A stretch of 64,000 nucleotides of DNA. It comes from Lepas anatifera. Taxonomy: Eukaryota > Arthropoda > Thecostraca > Lepadidae. Shown here one piece after another: positions 1 through 43,324 of the stretch (the first letter of the stretch is position 1; each line of letters begins with the position of its first letter). A model generated the notes under the pieces. The model was not told the origin of the DNA, made no database searches, and saw only the letters and a list, made by a program, of their open reading frames with translations. The stretch spans positions 1,165,011 to 1,229,010 of the forward strand of contig JAOTON010002193.1 in assembly GCA_034440635.1 (NCBI GenBank), written 5' to 3'. The position numbers and the translations under genes are program-made.

Positions 1-290
1 CCTCATTTCCCGCCAAAAGGTTGCTGTAGTGTTAGTTACAGCCTGTACATTATAGAGAGTATATCATATTGTGGTGACATAGGGCAAGGCCTCGAATGGC
101 CTGGATCGCAAAATTTAAGGACACATTTTGAGGGACTTTCCTCTATAACGTTGGTCTTATTTTAGTATATACCTGATTTTTTCGCATAATCACGGCAAAA
201 TTACGCAAAATTGCGACATTTACCAATAGGTTTCCAAGACGGCCACCCACATTTATATCTTCGTTTGACCTAGGTCAATAAAATGTGGAT
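1..290 (-). repeat. Dispersed repeat, copy A (cut by window start)
   Basis: Read on the minus strand, this is homologous over its whole length, from base 1, to 15455-15740. Shared landmarks are TTGACCTAGGTCAA, GATTATGC, a TATAGAGG / CATAGAGG block, AGGCCATTC and GGCGG-AAA. It is diverged, with no coding capacity. It belongs to the TGACCT-rich interspersed class. Confidence 0.7.
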
Positions 291-3276
291 ACGATGTATG
301 TATGTAAATATATCGTTATAGCTTCCCCCATTCACCCACCAAAGAGGCGTTTTTCCAAGCCTCTTTATTTTTTAGATCTCACAGGGGCATGCCAGCCCCC
401 TCTCCTCCTCCAGTAGGCATAGGCCAGACCCCCTCCCCCCATCCAGAGCAGGTGCTAACGCGGCGACCGCTTACCTGACAAGACACGTCTGCGACGCTCA
501 GCTGAGAAACTGAACACTTCTGGTAGTAGGGGAAAATGGGGGTCATGGACATCGTGGGTAAGACGGACCCCCCCTGTTTGGGACGAACTAACAGTGCCAC
601 GACCGGGAAAAGCGTGTAATACGCTTCCTTTTAGCGCGCGTCGGTCGCAGAGCAACGTTAGGTCCGGGAAGCTCTCTAGTTTTTATACAATTTTCACAAT
701 AGTAAAAACTGCAACTCATGTGTTTTTTCACAATCTAATTCGTAGGGTCATTACATGCATGTTTCTATAGATACTTTATTGGTATTACGTAATATGGCTC
801 TTCAAGATGTTACATTTTGTTCACCGCAGTCGCTGACTATGTAATCGCAATGGAGTCCAATTCATATCCAAGTTTGTTTAGGAAGAGCAAAGTGGGGTAA
901 GACGGACACCACGCGTGGGGCAAGATGGCAATGGTGTCCATGTTACCCTGCGCAGGAGTATATTTAATTTTATGTAATATAAGCTTAAATAAATAAAGGC
1001 TGACGGTTTGGGGGAAATAGAGCCCGAAATTCTGGAGAACACATAATTATATTTCGCTCAGGGGGGGCCGTCGCCCCGAAAAGGGTCCCTGTGACAGCGC
1101 CAAAAGGGCCCTGGTGGGTAAAAAGTACCTGCTTGTTACAGAATCGTGTCCTCAAGAGGGCCCTCAGGGGGGGGCACTGTCCCTGCCGCCCCCCCTTGGC
1201 TACGCCCCTGGCCCTCAGCGCCCCTGAAATGGTCACGGTGCCCCCTGAGAGATTGATGGGCCCCCTAAAGTATCGCTTCCAACCCCTACCCTCAGGAGCG
1301 AGGGAGGGGCGTTCTTAGCCCTGCGAGAGGATCTGGCGCCCACCTGATATGTTTGGCGTTCCAAAAGTGGCACCCCATAGCAGGCGCACACCCAGGATTA
1401 TTTGGGGGGGGTGGGTGACGAGAAGGGACACCAGGCCGGTGGAGGGGGCGGCATTTTGCCTCTGGGGGCGCACTTGTTCACCCAAAGGGCAGTAAATTTT
1501 CGCCTCTTGGGAGGGGGGGGTGACTGCGGTGAATTTTTTGCTTCACAGACCTAGTGATTTTTTAGGGGGCGGTGGGCGGTGGGTGCAGGGGCAGCAAAGT
1601 CAATGTCGGGGCGGCATGTTGGGTGCAGGGGCGGCAGTCAGTGTAGCACTGCCTCTAAAAAGTCAGGTGAAGGCTCATCCTTCCCCTCGATGGACGACTT
1701 CGGCGCTCCACATGGATGGGAGTTGCACTTTGGAGCAAAAGTGTTTGGGGGCCCGCAGCCCCCCCTGGGTGCGTACCCGCCCCCAACCCGGATGGCGCCC
1801 CCCGGCAAGGTGCCCCGCCCCTGAGCGGTGATCCTGGATCAACCTATGCACAGCTCCACAACAGCTCTTGATACTTTAATCCTCCGTCATTAAACAAATT
1901 CAGAAAAGGCATGACCCAATTTGACCCTTTGACGGAAAAAGTAAGAAAATGTCCCCTTCCCCGCGGCGGACGACAGTCGCCTAGTGGCTGGATGCAGATG
2001 GAAATATTCAAGGCCTGGTTCGATCACTTTGTTCACCTTGTCCATCTTTCCCCATGGGGTGACCATGTTACCCCATTAGGTGGGGCGAAATGGACTTTTG
2101 CTACTTTTTTCTAAACTTTACACAAATTTTAATATAATAATTACAGACACATAGCGGCTTGCACAGAGGTAGATAAATGTCTGAAGTATCTCTACAGCCA
2201 AAATAGGAACGAAACAAGCTCATTAAGTCATCGAAAACTCACACCATCGTTACGGTGTCCGTGACCCCCCACTTTCCCCTATATAGTGATCAGGAAATAT
2301 TTTTGTCTTGGCTTACAACAAACTATGGCTCACTTTGTACCCAACCTAAAACAAGCTATTTTTACAGGGAGCGCACGAATTTTAGTCTATCACACATTTT
2401 AGTCTATCACACATCTGCAGCATTTCTCTCCATATGTCTGATTAATTGGCAGCTAATTTTTATTCATTTGAATACGCAACTTACACAGCGAGTCGTATCT
2501 AGCCGTCCTCGATCTGGCAACAATTGTTTACACTCAGTTGGTTTGAATATTTTCCCCACCAGTTGCGCCATTTATTCTTCCAAAATCACAACGGGGACGA
2601 GGAATGACGGCATACATGGCCATAGTTGGCGGGGATAAGGCAGTGCATTTTGGTAGAGCCGTCGTTCGGGCCACAAAGCCCTGTCGGACGCATCCATTGC
2701 CCTCCTTCGAAACAGCGCGACCACTGACGCCGGGCTCGCTGCAGATGCCAGGAAGGCCGTAACTAATGACGATGCATGAGCCGACACTTCGGTATTTGCT
2801 CTGGATAAAGCACCCTGAGAGGGCCCGCCAAAGATAAACATGAGGTCAGCCGCAGAAATGACCAGCTCGGCCATTAGCTGGGGTGCAGTGCTGTGCTGTG
2901 CCGGCGCGCACCGCTGGAAGTGACCGCGGAGGCGGCGGTGTTTGTTATGATTATGGTTCTGAGAGTACCATGCAGGGGGTCGCGGTCCCGGCTAACGCCT
3001 ATCGATACATACAGCCTGAAGCTGACGGATGACAGATCAACAGCACGTCAAGGACACTGAGACTCCAACTGGAGTATTGGCTGACAGGTCCAAGCATGCC
3101 ACTAACACAGCGGCTCTATCTCTGTTCTGCCAAGTCGATTCAGCTTTAAAGTACTAAATAGTGAGAAAGTCGCAGTACTTGCAGTACAAAATACAAGTGT
3201 CGTTCAAGTGCATCCACGTTCAGCTGTGGTCATGCCTTGGCTGGCGTTATCGCTCTATGGCACGGTTTATCCTCAG
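291..3276. other. Non-coding stretch upstream of exon a
   Basis: No convincing exon. 1040-1850 is very C/G-run-rich and looks like degenerate MITE sequence. Its right end (CCTGGATCAACCTATG, about 1833-1848) matches the CATAGGCGGATCCAGG family seen intact at 26067-26347. Two GGGTAAGACGGAC fragments occur at about 559 and 896. Upstream exons of the plus-strand gene may be hidden here. Confidence 0.4.
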
Positions 3277-3397
3277 GTCCACCGAGACGCCAATAGAGCG
3301 GGAAATCCGACTGGCGAGGGAGAGGGAGGAGGAGCGGCGACGGGAGCAGGCCCAGCGCACGCCACTTACCTCTCCCCACGGCGCGGAGAAGCGACAC
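3277..3397 (+). CDS. AKAP2_C/MISP-like exon a
   Basis: 121 nt (one base plus 40 codons) encoding STETPIEREIRLAREREEER and more. ETPIEREIRLAxERE is the family signature. The acceptor is ATCCTCAG and the donor is CAC|GTGAGT. Confidence 0.85.
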
Positions 3398-6300
3398 GTG
3401 AGTACATCTCTGGTGAATCAGGCAGTCAATCGCAGATCACTGTGGTGGACCAGCGGGGCTTAAATCCGCAGGTGCCGCGCATTCGCCATTCTTTTCGCAT
3501 CAACTATGTAGTTATTTCTAGCACGGATCGTTGATTCAGCCCTCTTTGAGTAATTAAAACATGCAAAATATGCATTACATTCCTCATTTGAATCTACATT
3601 ACATAAATATTACGTTTTTCATGACATCAACAAATTTCCCAGGAGGTACCGCTAATTATGTGCGACGTGTTTCTGAGTTCTTTATGAATGGCACGTGCTC
3701 AGAAGCCAAACAAGCCAGACACTCCTACGGATGGCCCTGCATTCTGTGATATAGGCGGATGCATGGGGCAAGGGGAGGGGACACTCACCCCAATCGACCC
3801 TAGGCGCCCCCTCCCTGAAATATCCCTTTCCAACCAGAATTCGGGCATTGGTGCCTCGCGATAGGATTTGGCGCCAAGCTAAGCCCCCCCCCCCAAAGTG
3901 GCGCCGATCCAGATGTCCCCCCTCCGGATTGAAAATCCTGAATTCGCACATGTTCCGTGTACCATTTCCTTGCATAATCACAGTTTTGTTCTAGACAGGG
4001 CAGGAGGAGCAAGTCTAAGACTGTACCCTAAACTTTGTGACGCGAAGTTAGAACCAAACGGCACACCACCTGATGTGAATTTGAGCAGCGACTTCCGCGC
4101 CACCCGCCGCTGTTTGCCAGCTGCACTGACGTTTTGTCATCTGTTTACCTCCCATGCCGGCCCGCAGCCCACCCAGAACGGCGCACACGGGCGGTCGGGG
4201 CCGCAGAGCCCCTTGGTGTCCGGGCCACGGCAGGTGGTGCTTCGACTGGCCACCAACAGGGTGCAGCACGAGATAGAGGAGGCCACGCGGCGAGAGCTGG
4301 AGCTGCGAGAGGAGGGCAAGGCCATCACCACCAGCGAGGAGACCGTCGACGACAAGGTTCGGCCTCCCACGCATTGAGGCTCGCAGTGGCTTCTATATTT
4401 CAACTGATGTATATTGCATGCACTCGGAGTCATTCGGGTATAAATCATGTTTTCGTGCCCATAACACAGCAAGTTCAGGGTTTGGACACCCACAGGCCTT
4501 ACAGAATATGTACAGGAAAAAAACTGAATAATACTTTCTAACAAGCAGAAATGAAGCCCGCAATCAGACTCTTTCGAGACCCATCAGGTTATGTTTTCAC
4601 ATTTCGTGCTATTGAAGCTGAGTTCAGGCAATTACAATATAAGTTATCGTTAGAATATAGCAGGTCGTCATGACGACTGGCTCGGCTGTATGACAGGTGA
4701 CTCGGCCGTTGGACTTGGTGGACATGAGACGAGAGAGACACGAGCCGGCGTCGCGACAGCCGGCAGTCCGGCCGGCCGCGGAGGAGCCTCGGCCGGCAGG
4801 CCACAGCAGGCCGGAGCTGGCCCGCCTCACCTCCGAGCAGACAGCGGCGGGCCGCGCCACAGGCCGCGGCCTGATGCAGAAGTTCATCGCCTCGCGCGGC
4901 CGGCTGCGGCCGGTAGGGGCGTTCGTGGCCTCGCTGGCGCCTGTGCGGAGCCCGCCGCGGGCTGCAGCAGCGCCGCCTACGCAGGGACGGCCTCCTGTGG
5001 GCGGTCGCGGACCGCCGGCCGGTCCCGCCGCCACCAACGGCTACAGCCGCCAGGTACGGCCAGTCCTGGTGCCACCGCCGCCCAGTCAGGCAGCGCCCAA
5101 CTAGCTTTTCTAGTCATTGCAGGTGTGTGAAGGAGGGGGGGGCAACACAACGACGGTTTGACCGGCCGCGGTATGTTTACTGTTCACATCGAGATCCGGG
5201 TCTGGACGGACAACGAAGCCAAATTTTAGTCACCCAGAAGGGCCATTTAGCACTCGTATAGCATGTCATGTGGGAGACGAGAGTCTCTGTTGGACATTTG
5301 ACAGCTTTTTGCCGGTGGGGGTGTCCAGTTCCACCACCGCGTGCGGTACCGTTACCGACTTGTGAAATTGCCAGGTAGGACAGACTTGCAGTGGAGTGCA
5401 GCAGTGCGGAGGTCTGTCATGTAAGCCACCGTTTGAACTCCGTCCTGTCCAGGCGGAGCGGCAGGGCGCTGTGCGTAGGGCCGGGGAGGGCCGCCCGTCA
5501 CCTGACCGCCCGAGTGCGACCAGCCGGCGGCCGGCACCCCAGCAGCCCACCGTGCGGCGACTGCTCTCCGCCGAGGAGAAGATCCAGCAGGAGCTGCTGC
5601 AGATGAAGGAACGCGAGGACGAACTACGGTACAGTTCCCTCCCGCCCCGGAAAAACTCACACCGCCGAAAACACAAGGCCCCGAAGGGGTGCCCAAGCTC
5701 AATGGTCCTGCCTTTCCGGCAGTAAAACACTGGTCTGGTTTGATTGCAAGGAAGCAATACCGTTTAGTAGGATGCTTACACTTCGAGCAGACAGTATCTC
5801 AACTCTGCCGTGCGAAATCATATTCGATGAGACTGTCCATACGCAGCTGCTGTGTGAGACTGTGTCCTGTCCTGTGAGATCCTGCCAGACGTGTGACTGT
5901 GCATTAAGCGACTGTTTTGTGAGACTGTGTCCTGTCATGTGAGATCCTGCCAGACGTGTGACTGCGCATTAAGCGACTGTTTTGTGAGACTGTGTCCTGT
6001 CATGTGAGATCCTGCCAGACGTGTGACTGCGCATTAAGCGACTGTTGTGTGAGACTGTGTGGTATGACGTGAAACCCTGCGCGGCTGTTGTGTGAGACTG
6101 TGTCCTACGCCGTGAAACCCTGCGCGGCTGTTGTGTGAGACTGTGCCCTATGCCGTGAAACCTTGCGCGGCTGTTGTGTGATACTGTGTGGTATGCCGTG
6201 AAACCTTCCGCGGCTGTTGTGTGATACTGTGTGGTATGACGTGAAACCCTGCGCGACTGTTGTGTGAGACTGTGTCCTACGCCGTGAAACCCTGCGCGGC

Positions 6301-7846
6301 TGTTGTGTGAGACTGTGCCCTATGCCGTGAAACCCTGCGCGGCTGTTGTGTGAGACTGTGTGGTATGGTATGCCGTGAAACCCTGCGCGGCTGTTATGTG
6401 AGACTGTGTGGTATGGTATGCCGTGAAACCCTGCGTGGCTGTTGTGTGAGACTGTGAGGTATGGTATGCCGTGAAACCCTGCGCGGCTGTTATGTGAGAC
6501 TGTGTCCTACGCCGTGAAACCCTGCGCGGCTGTTGTGTGAGACTGTGTCCTACGCCGTGAAACCCTGCGCGGCTGTTGTGTGAGACTGTGTCCTACGCCG
6601 TGAAACCCTGCGCGGCTGTTGTGTGAGACTGTGTCCTACGCCATGAAACCCTGCGCGGCTGTTGTGTGATACTGTGTCCTGCGCCGTGAAACCCTGCGCG
6701 GCTGTTGTGTGAGACTGTGTCCTATGCCGTGAAACCCTGCATGGCTGTTGTGTGAGACTGTGTCCTACGCCGTGAAACCCTGCGCGGCTGTTGTGTGAGA
6801 TTGTGCCCTATGCCGTGAAACCCTGCGCGGCTGTTGTGTGAGACTGTGTGGTATGGTATGCCGTGAAACCCTGCGTGGCTGTTGTGTGAGACTGTGTGGT
6901 ATGGTATGCCGTGAAACCCTGCGCGGCTGTTGTGTGAGACTGTGTCCTACGCTGTGAAACCCTGCGCGGCTGTTGTGTGAGATTGTGCCCTATGCCGTGA
7001 AACCCTGCGCGGCTGTTGTGTGAGATTGTGCCCTATGCTGTGAAACCCTGCGCGGCTGTTGTGTGATACTGTGTGGTATGGTATGCCGTGAAACCCTGCG
7101 CGGCTGTTGTGTGAGACTGTGTGGTATGGTATGCCGCGAAACCCTGCGCGGCTGTTGTGTGATACTGTGTGTTATGGTATGCCGTGAAACCCTGCGCGGC
7201 TGTTGTGTGATACTGGTATGGTACGCCGGCAGCCGGGAGCGGAGCTGGGCGCTGGCCCGCTCCCAGCCGGACCTGCTGGCGGCGCTGGAGGCGGCAGAGT
7301 CGTTCTGCGGCGATGAGGAGCCGCAGGAGCTGCCGGCGGCCGCGCCGCTGGTCCGCACCCGCTCCATCCCCAGCCTGCTGGACGACCACTCGCTGCAGGT
7401 GAGGCGCACAGACTGCTGATACCGCTCTAACTGCCGCCCCGCCCGACGGCGACGGAAGCTCTCAGCCCACACCATGGCTTCACAACCTTCTAGATAACTT
7501 CAAGCGCACATGTGGTCAATTGAATGTTAAAGTCAGAATACATGTGTTGGCGTGAAGTTCAGGTAATTGGCGAACGCATTCGCAAGACCTCACTCTGAGT
7601 GGTGCATGACACCAATCGACGGAACCTACCGGCCATCTAGTTCCGGCCCTTTCGTTGCAGTTTTTCTTATTCTATATAATCACACAACACTTACCGTTGG
7701 GTGTAGAAACGTATATCCTTGTGTATGAAGCCTGTAACTAAGCTGCTTCAATTCGATTTCAGACGTCGGCGCCCGTCGCTAACGGCAGGCGAAGAAGCAC
7801 CCTGATCGACCAATGGGAGAGCAGGATACAGGGGGCCGAGGCTTAG
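3277..7846 (+). CDS. AKAP2_C/MISP-family protein, C-terminal six exons
   Basis: Six phase-consistent plus-strand exons (3277-3397, 4168-4356, 4697-5053, 5453-5628, 7233-7398, 7763-7846) give about 363 residues ending at TAG 7844-7846. Recognisable blocks are TPIEREIRLAREREEERRR, then VQHEIEEATRRELELREEGK, then EEKIQQELLQMKEREDELR and the tail LIDQWESRIQ. These short charged helices are the pattern of the AKAP2 C-terminal / MISP family (actin- or PKA-linked scaffolds in vertebrates; invertebrate members are little studied). Between them is Pro/Ala/Arg-rich, probably disordered sequence. Upstream exons were not identified in 1-3276 and may lie left of the window. The gene is on the opposite strand to rugose. 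Function is by family only. Confidence 0.82.
3745..3955. mobile_element. Degenerate CATAGGCGGATCC-family MITE in intron a-b
   Basis: Starts ATATAGGCGGATG and contains the CGCCCCCTCCCTGAAATAT and GATAGGATTTGGCGCC blocks shared in order with 26067-26347. The right end is eroded. It is non-coding. Confidence 0.55.
4168..4356 (+). CDS. AKAP2_C/MISP-like exon b
   Basis: 63 codons from PTQNGAHGRSG to SEETVDDK, with the helix VQHEIEEATRRELELREEGK. The acceptor is GCCCGCAG. The donor AAG|GTTCGG is weak but keeps frame with the next exon. Confidence 0.82.
4697..5053 (+). CDS. AKAP2_C/MISP-like exon c
   Basis: 119 codons from VTRPLDLVDMRRERH to ATNGYSRQ. It is low-complexity, rich in Ala, Pro, Arg and Gly, with one ordered-looking piece, RGLMQKFIASRGRL. 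The acceptor is TGACAG and the donor is CAG|GTACGG. Confidence 0.78.
5453..5628 (+). CDS. AKAP2_C/MISP-like exon d
   Basis: 176 nt (58 codons plus CG) ending in the charged helix SAEEKIQQELLQMKEREDEL. The acceptor is CTGTCCAG and the donor is CG|GTACAG. Confidence 0.82.
5860..7225. repeat. Minisatellite: 65-bp units then about 26 copies of a 43-48 bp unit
   Basis: About three 65-bp units (5860-6050; GCCAGACGTGTGACTG) run into a long array of 43-bp units built on GCCGTGAAACCCTGCG and GCTGTTGTGTGAGACTG. The array fills the intron before exon e. Its GGTATGGTATGCCG block grades into the acceptor region (GGTATGGTACGCCGGCAG). Confidence 0.9.
7233..7398 (+). CDS. AKAP2_C/MISP-like exon e
   Basis: 166 nt; CG plus C gives Arg, then RERSWALARSQPDLLAALEA to SLLDDHSLQ. 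The acceptor is GCCGGCAG and the donor is CAG|GTGAGG. A 1.3 kb minisatellite ends about 10 bp before the acceptor. Confidence 0.82.
7763..7846 (+). CDS. AKAP2_C/MISP-like terminal exon f
   Basis: 27 codons plus TAG: TSAPVANGRRRSTLIDQWES then RIQGAEA and stop. LIDQWESRIQ is the family's C-terminal tail. The acceptor is CGATTTCAG. No clear AATAAA follows within several hundred bases. Confidence 0.82.
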   Translation, partial: TSAPVANGRRRSTLIDQWESRIQGAEA

Positions 7847-8427
7847 CCGAGACTCGGCGAAGGCCGCTGAGTTGAACAAGGGGTGCGCCGAGGGCCGATT
7901 CAGTGATCCGTGTTTCTCTTGAAGTCTCTCCTTCGAGGCGGACTGCCATCATTCAGAGACGATGCCAACCGGCGGGACCATCCGCATCTATACGTCAGTC
8001 ACGTGATAAATCGAGCAAGGAACGGCCAAACGATTGTCTTGCATAATATAGCTAATGGTTATATTGCACCCGAGCTCAATACAGAACTTAGTGCCGCCGA
8101 TGACCTTGGGTAGAGGGCGCGGAGGTGCAGGCGCCAGGTCTGCACGTTCTCTCGGTGCCTTACCTGGAGCTAAAGTGGGTGGCTTGGCACTGAGACGTGC
8201 ATAATTTATGTAGCCGCTCGTGCGATGTAAGCTATCCCATAGATAATTGTATTCCTACTGTTATCTATGGCTATACATGCTTAATATATACTGCTTTACC
8301 ATGAGCCGAGCCTTTGTAATGGCGCAGCCCGAAGGGAAAGCTAACGCGTTACCATTTGGAAATACGAGACATCTACTATCAATCCCAGGAAGATAGCCAG
8401 TCTCCGCTCAGCTCAAAGGAATGGGAA

Positions 8428-9032
8428 TGAGTGGCAGTGGACCTCTCTGCCCACTTGAGGACTGGGTATGAACGGCAGTGGACCTCTCTGCCCACTTGAG
8501 GACTGGGTACGAATGGCAGTGCACCTCTCTGCCGACTTGAGAACTGGGTATGGGCGGCAGTGGACCTCTCTGACCACTTGAGGACCGGGTATGAGCGGCA
8601 GTGCACCTCTCTGACCACTTGAGGACTGGGTATGAACGGCAGTGGACCTCTCTGACCACTTGAGGACTGGGTATGAACGGCAGTGGACCTCTCTGACCAC
8701 TTGAGGACTGGGTATGAACGGCAGTGGGCCTCTCTGACCATTTGAGGACTGGGTATGAACGGCAGTGGACCTCTCTGACCACTTGAGGACCGGGTATGAA
8801 CGGCAGTGGACCTCTCTGACCACTTGAGGACCGGGTATGAACGGCAGTGGACCTCTCTGACCACTTGAGGACTGGGTATGAACGGCAGTGGACCTCTCTG
8901 ACCACTTGAGGACTGGGTATGAACGGCAGTGGACCTCTCTGACCACTTGAGGACCGGGTATGAACGGCAGTGGACCTCTCTGACCACTTGAGGACTGGGT
9001 ATGAACGGCAGTGGACCTCTCTGACCACTTAA
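8428..9032. repeat. 41-bp minisatellite, about 15 copies
   Basis: Unit core GGCAGTGGACCTCTCTGACC plus ACTTGAGGACTGGGTAT. Long open frames across it are an artefact of the repeat. It lies in the spacer between the plus-strand gene and rugose exon 15. Confidence 0.92.
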
Positions 9033-10216
9033 TGAGCGCTAACACGGCGGGCGGATCTGACTCGGTGTATTTGACCAGCCAGTCACAACGAACAGCAGCT
9101 CGTACTCTGGCAGACGCGGACGGCAGGCAACAGCTGAGTAAAATGCCGCTGTCAACCCCTCTCTCCACACGGGTACATCCACACGCGCGTCATCGCCAGC
9201 TGCCTCAGGTGCTGCCGCCTATAACCACCGCGAAACTGGTGCTGCCACCTGCATTAAAGGGCGGCCAACCGACGACGAAACGACCGCAGAGCGGACCGAA
9301 CACACAATCGTCGAGTAGATAAATCCCAGCACCCTTCCGCCCCAGCGGGCGTCCACACGGCATGACACGTGCAAATGCAGTAACACGCCAACGCAATCAC
9401 AACATTAACGATAATCACTACTCACCGTCTATTTAATTGTCAACGGAAATATGGGCAGCAGCACACACGTCGGCCGCACTGCCAATGCGTCTACAAAACG
9501 GTCCGTCCAACCACCCCAGCCGGGCAGGTGCGTTGCAGCCTTTGCATAGCGTATATTGAGCATCTGGGCATTCGGCGTGGATTCCTGCCAAGTTAGAAAC
9601 CCGGGAGCCCGGATGGGATGCGCAAGAAGGGTGAATAAATTAGGGGAGACTGAGCAAAAGCTGCCTCAATTTGTAAAGAAAATGCAGCTACTACTGCAAA
9701 TCATACAATATAGATATCCAGCCGCACGACACAAAGTCACGACGCAAGCGACATTCACACTAAAATACCCATCCTAAAATAGCTGCTTTGATGCGATGTT
9801 GCAGAAGTGCCGCGCCGTTTGAGCGGTGGTGTAGTGTTGCAGACGACGCAGCCGAAAGCCCGGCTCACGAGAGCGATGCCAACACAGCCAGCCGAGCTGT
9901 AGAGCCTGCCGCGGCTGGAACCGCGACCGCAGTGGAGAGTTGAGCACGCACACACAGCACTGGGGAATGTACGGTTCAGACCAGAGTGGATGGAATGGGC
10001 GCCCTCGGTGGACGCTGGTTTGGACGGCAGGCGCGACAGCGCAGCCCCGGCGCAGCGGCGGCACCGCAGTCACAATAACGCCACCGTTACCACGGTAACG
10101 GCAGCATCGATACTTGACGCGACACAGAGCGGCAGCGTGCCGTCACGACTGCCACTAACGCGTCACGGTTGAAGCTGGCCACCGCACGGCGGCACCCAGC
10201 GGCTAAAGCTCGAGCC

Positions 10217-10417
10217 TATAAAAACCGACCACAACAGCTGTAAATATCAGCGCGACTGCGGCGACATGACTAGTTGGTTCCACAACCTGAGCCGACCTGT
10301 TGCCGGCCGAGGGCGGCGGCAACGCCCCCTGCCGGCCCCGTCCAGCCCGCACCCGATCACAGCGCACAGGGGAATGGCAGCCGCCTCGGCCCCACTGCGG
10401 CCCGTGGCCAGCGTCTG
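10217..10417 (+). promoter_or_regulatory. Candidate TATA/Inr promoter with short ORF
   Basis: CTATAAAAACC at 10216-10226 is followed about 28 bp later by ATATCAGCGC, a possible initiator, and then by ATG 10265 opening a 51-codon Arg/Pro-rich frame ending near 10420. Sequence alone cannot show that it is used. Confidence 0.2.
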
Positions 10418-11417
10418 CTGAGCACTCACCACGCCACAGACATTCACACTGCGGACCAATCTCAGTAGCGCTGCTGGAACTCGTGATGCCATCTATTGAA
10501 GTCTATGTGAAACAAAACTATCGATCCCGTCGCTAGGCCCGCCATCAGAAACCTGTCAACGGATAAACCAGTGTAAGATTTCATCCACTGAAATCAGAGT
10601 TTTTCTTACTGTGGCGTGTTCATCCACGGTAAGGGGGACAGAGGAGGAGGCAGGAGGCCCCCCTTTGCCCCTTGGATCCAACTATGGCACATTGTCCCCT
10701 GACAAAGTGCAAACGAAATCTGAATAATCACCTTTATTAGGCATGGACGAGTATTGAACATATCCACGACTTAACTTCGTGAGGCGTTACAGATAACTGA
10801 ATTAAAACCACTCCTTCAGAAAACCAAGCAACGTATCTACTGCGCTACGTCAAGCCATATAATAGTGACATATAACTAAAAAGACGAATATATAATTTTC
10901 ATAACAAACACATACGTTCACAAAGAGTGTAGAAACTAATAGAATATAATGGGAGAAAAAATAATGGGATAAATCATTTTCTTCCACGGCTACATTCAAC
11001 ATTTTCAACCTGCTTGGAAAAAGGCATTGGATACACACTCCAATGCCCCTAACCTAGGAAATGTCACAAATGCGGGGTGCACTTTTCAATTGCAGAATTT
11101 TCTCATCGCCTTAGGGGGTTACCTGCCAAGGGAGCCTCAGAATCAAAACTTTTGACCTCCTTTGATACCAAAATAAATGAGCTTAGCAGCCGTATTCAAG
11201 TTTCTGCATTGCCATCTTGTATATCAGAGGGCTTCCGTTCCTTCAGCGCACCAAGTCGCGGGCCCAGTGTGGCGGTGATGGACTTCGCGACCGTCAGAGC
11301 AGGGTCAACATTTCTCAATTCGTGCAGTAGTCACAAAATGTACAGCGGAAGACAGCAGCGGAACTAATGCGATACCGCAGACACTGAAGGGCGATGACCG
11401 CCGGAGGCGTCACCTAC

Positions 11418-42259
<30,842 letters not shown>

Positions 42260-42364
42260 CTGCAAGATACACACACCTGGTTAGCGAGAACACGCCACAC
42301 AGCACGCCGCTGACCGGGGCACACCTGATCACAACATATCGCGCGCCTGCTGAAGACCGCACTG

Positions 42365-42745
42365 TAAGGACCTGGGACTGCTGAAGACCACAGTGTCAGG
42401 ACCTGGGACTGCTGCACACCACAGTTTCAGGACCTGGGACTGCTGAAGACCACAGTGTAAGGACCTGTGACTGTTGAATACCAAGGTGTAAGGACCTGGC
42501 ACTGCTGAAGACCACAGTGTACGGACCTGGGACTGCCGAAGGCCACAGTGTCAGGACCTGGGACTGCTGAAGACCACAGTGTCAGGACCTGGGACTGCCG
42601 AAGGCCACAGTGTAAGGACCTGGGACTGCTGAAGACCACAGTGTCAGGACCTGGGACTGCCGAAGGCCACAGTGTCAGGACCTGGGACTGCTAAAGACCA
42701 CTGAGTAAGGACCCGGGACTACTGAAGACCACAATGTCAGGAACC
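42365..42745. repeat. 29-31 bp minisatellite upstream of exon 1 acceptor, about 12 copies
   Basis: Unit GACCTGGGACTGCTGAAGAC then CACAGTGTCAG. It begins about 100 bp from the exon acceptor (42260). Confidence 0.92.
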
Positions 42746-43324
42746 GGGAAACACCTCAAGAACAGGGGCTGAGCTTAGAACACATTTGGCTAGGAACACG
42801 GAGTCAGAACTGATGACGTGTCACCTGAAGAACATTGGCAAACTTCTGATACACTTGTTTAAGAGCACAGGGTCAGAGCCCGCCGCACGCCAGCTAAAGA
42901 GCAATGAGTCAGAACCAATGACACGTGATGAAGCGCTGCATCACAACCCTAGACAGCTAATAAAGCACACAGCGCTGGAAAATATACACCCAATAAACAA
43001 ACATCGATTCGAACTACAGCGCACCAGTCACAACCATCTTGCACCATTCCAGCCCTCGTTAACGGTGTCGCAGCCACTCGTCGTTCTAGCCCCATGGCTG
43101 TGGCGTCATCAGCGGAGCTGCGCCCGTGCCGTGCAGGTAAGTAAGTCATCAGGGAGGCCCGGGGCCACGTGAGTCGGGGTTCCGGCGCTCCACCGCTAAC
43201 GAGCGCAGTAACTCGGCGCCGACCGGGCGCGGAGACGGGCCGTCAGCGGCCGCCGTAACCGGCTCATTACTGCCCACCGCACCGGCGACACGCGCGCCGC
43301 CGACCGCACCGTACACCACCGCCC

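Larger units (their letters stand above)
7847..11417. other. Spacer between AKAP2_C/MISP-like gene and rugose exon 15
   Basis: Apart from the 41-bp array and a possible TATA promoter at 10217, I see no exon. I looked for the last rugose exon on the minus strand (an [12 protein letters not shown] end) and did not find it. 10640-10695 ends with a right-end fragment of the CATAGG MITE family (TTGGATCCAACTATG). Confidence 0.5.

Noticed and set aside
2572..2874. 100-codon minus-strand ORF
   Set aside because: No family resemblance, start context or splice partner seen.
8428..9032. CRISPR-like regular repeats here and in other arrays
   Set aside because: Units are head-to-tail with no unique spacers, in a eukaryotic intronic setting.
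8379..9168. 200-250 codon minus-strand frames with VHTQSSSGQRGPLPF repeats
   Set aside because: Product of the 41-bp minisatellite. It is open in three frames at once, with no splice or family signal.
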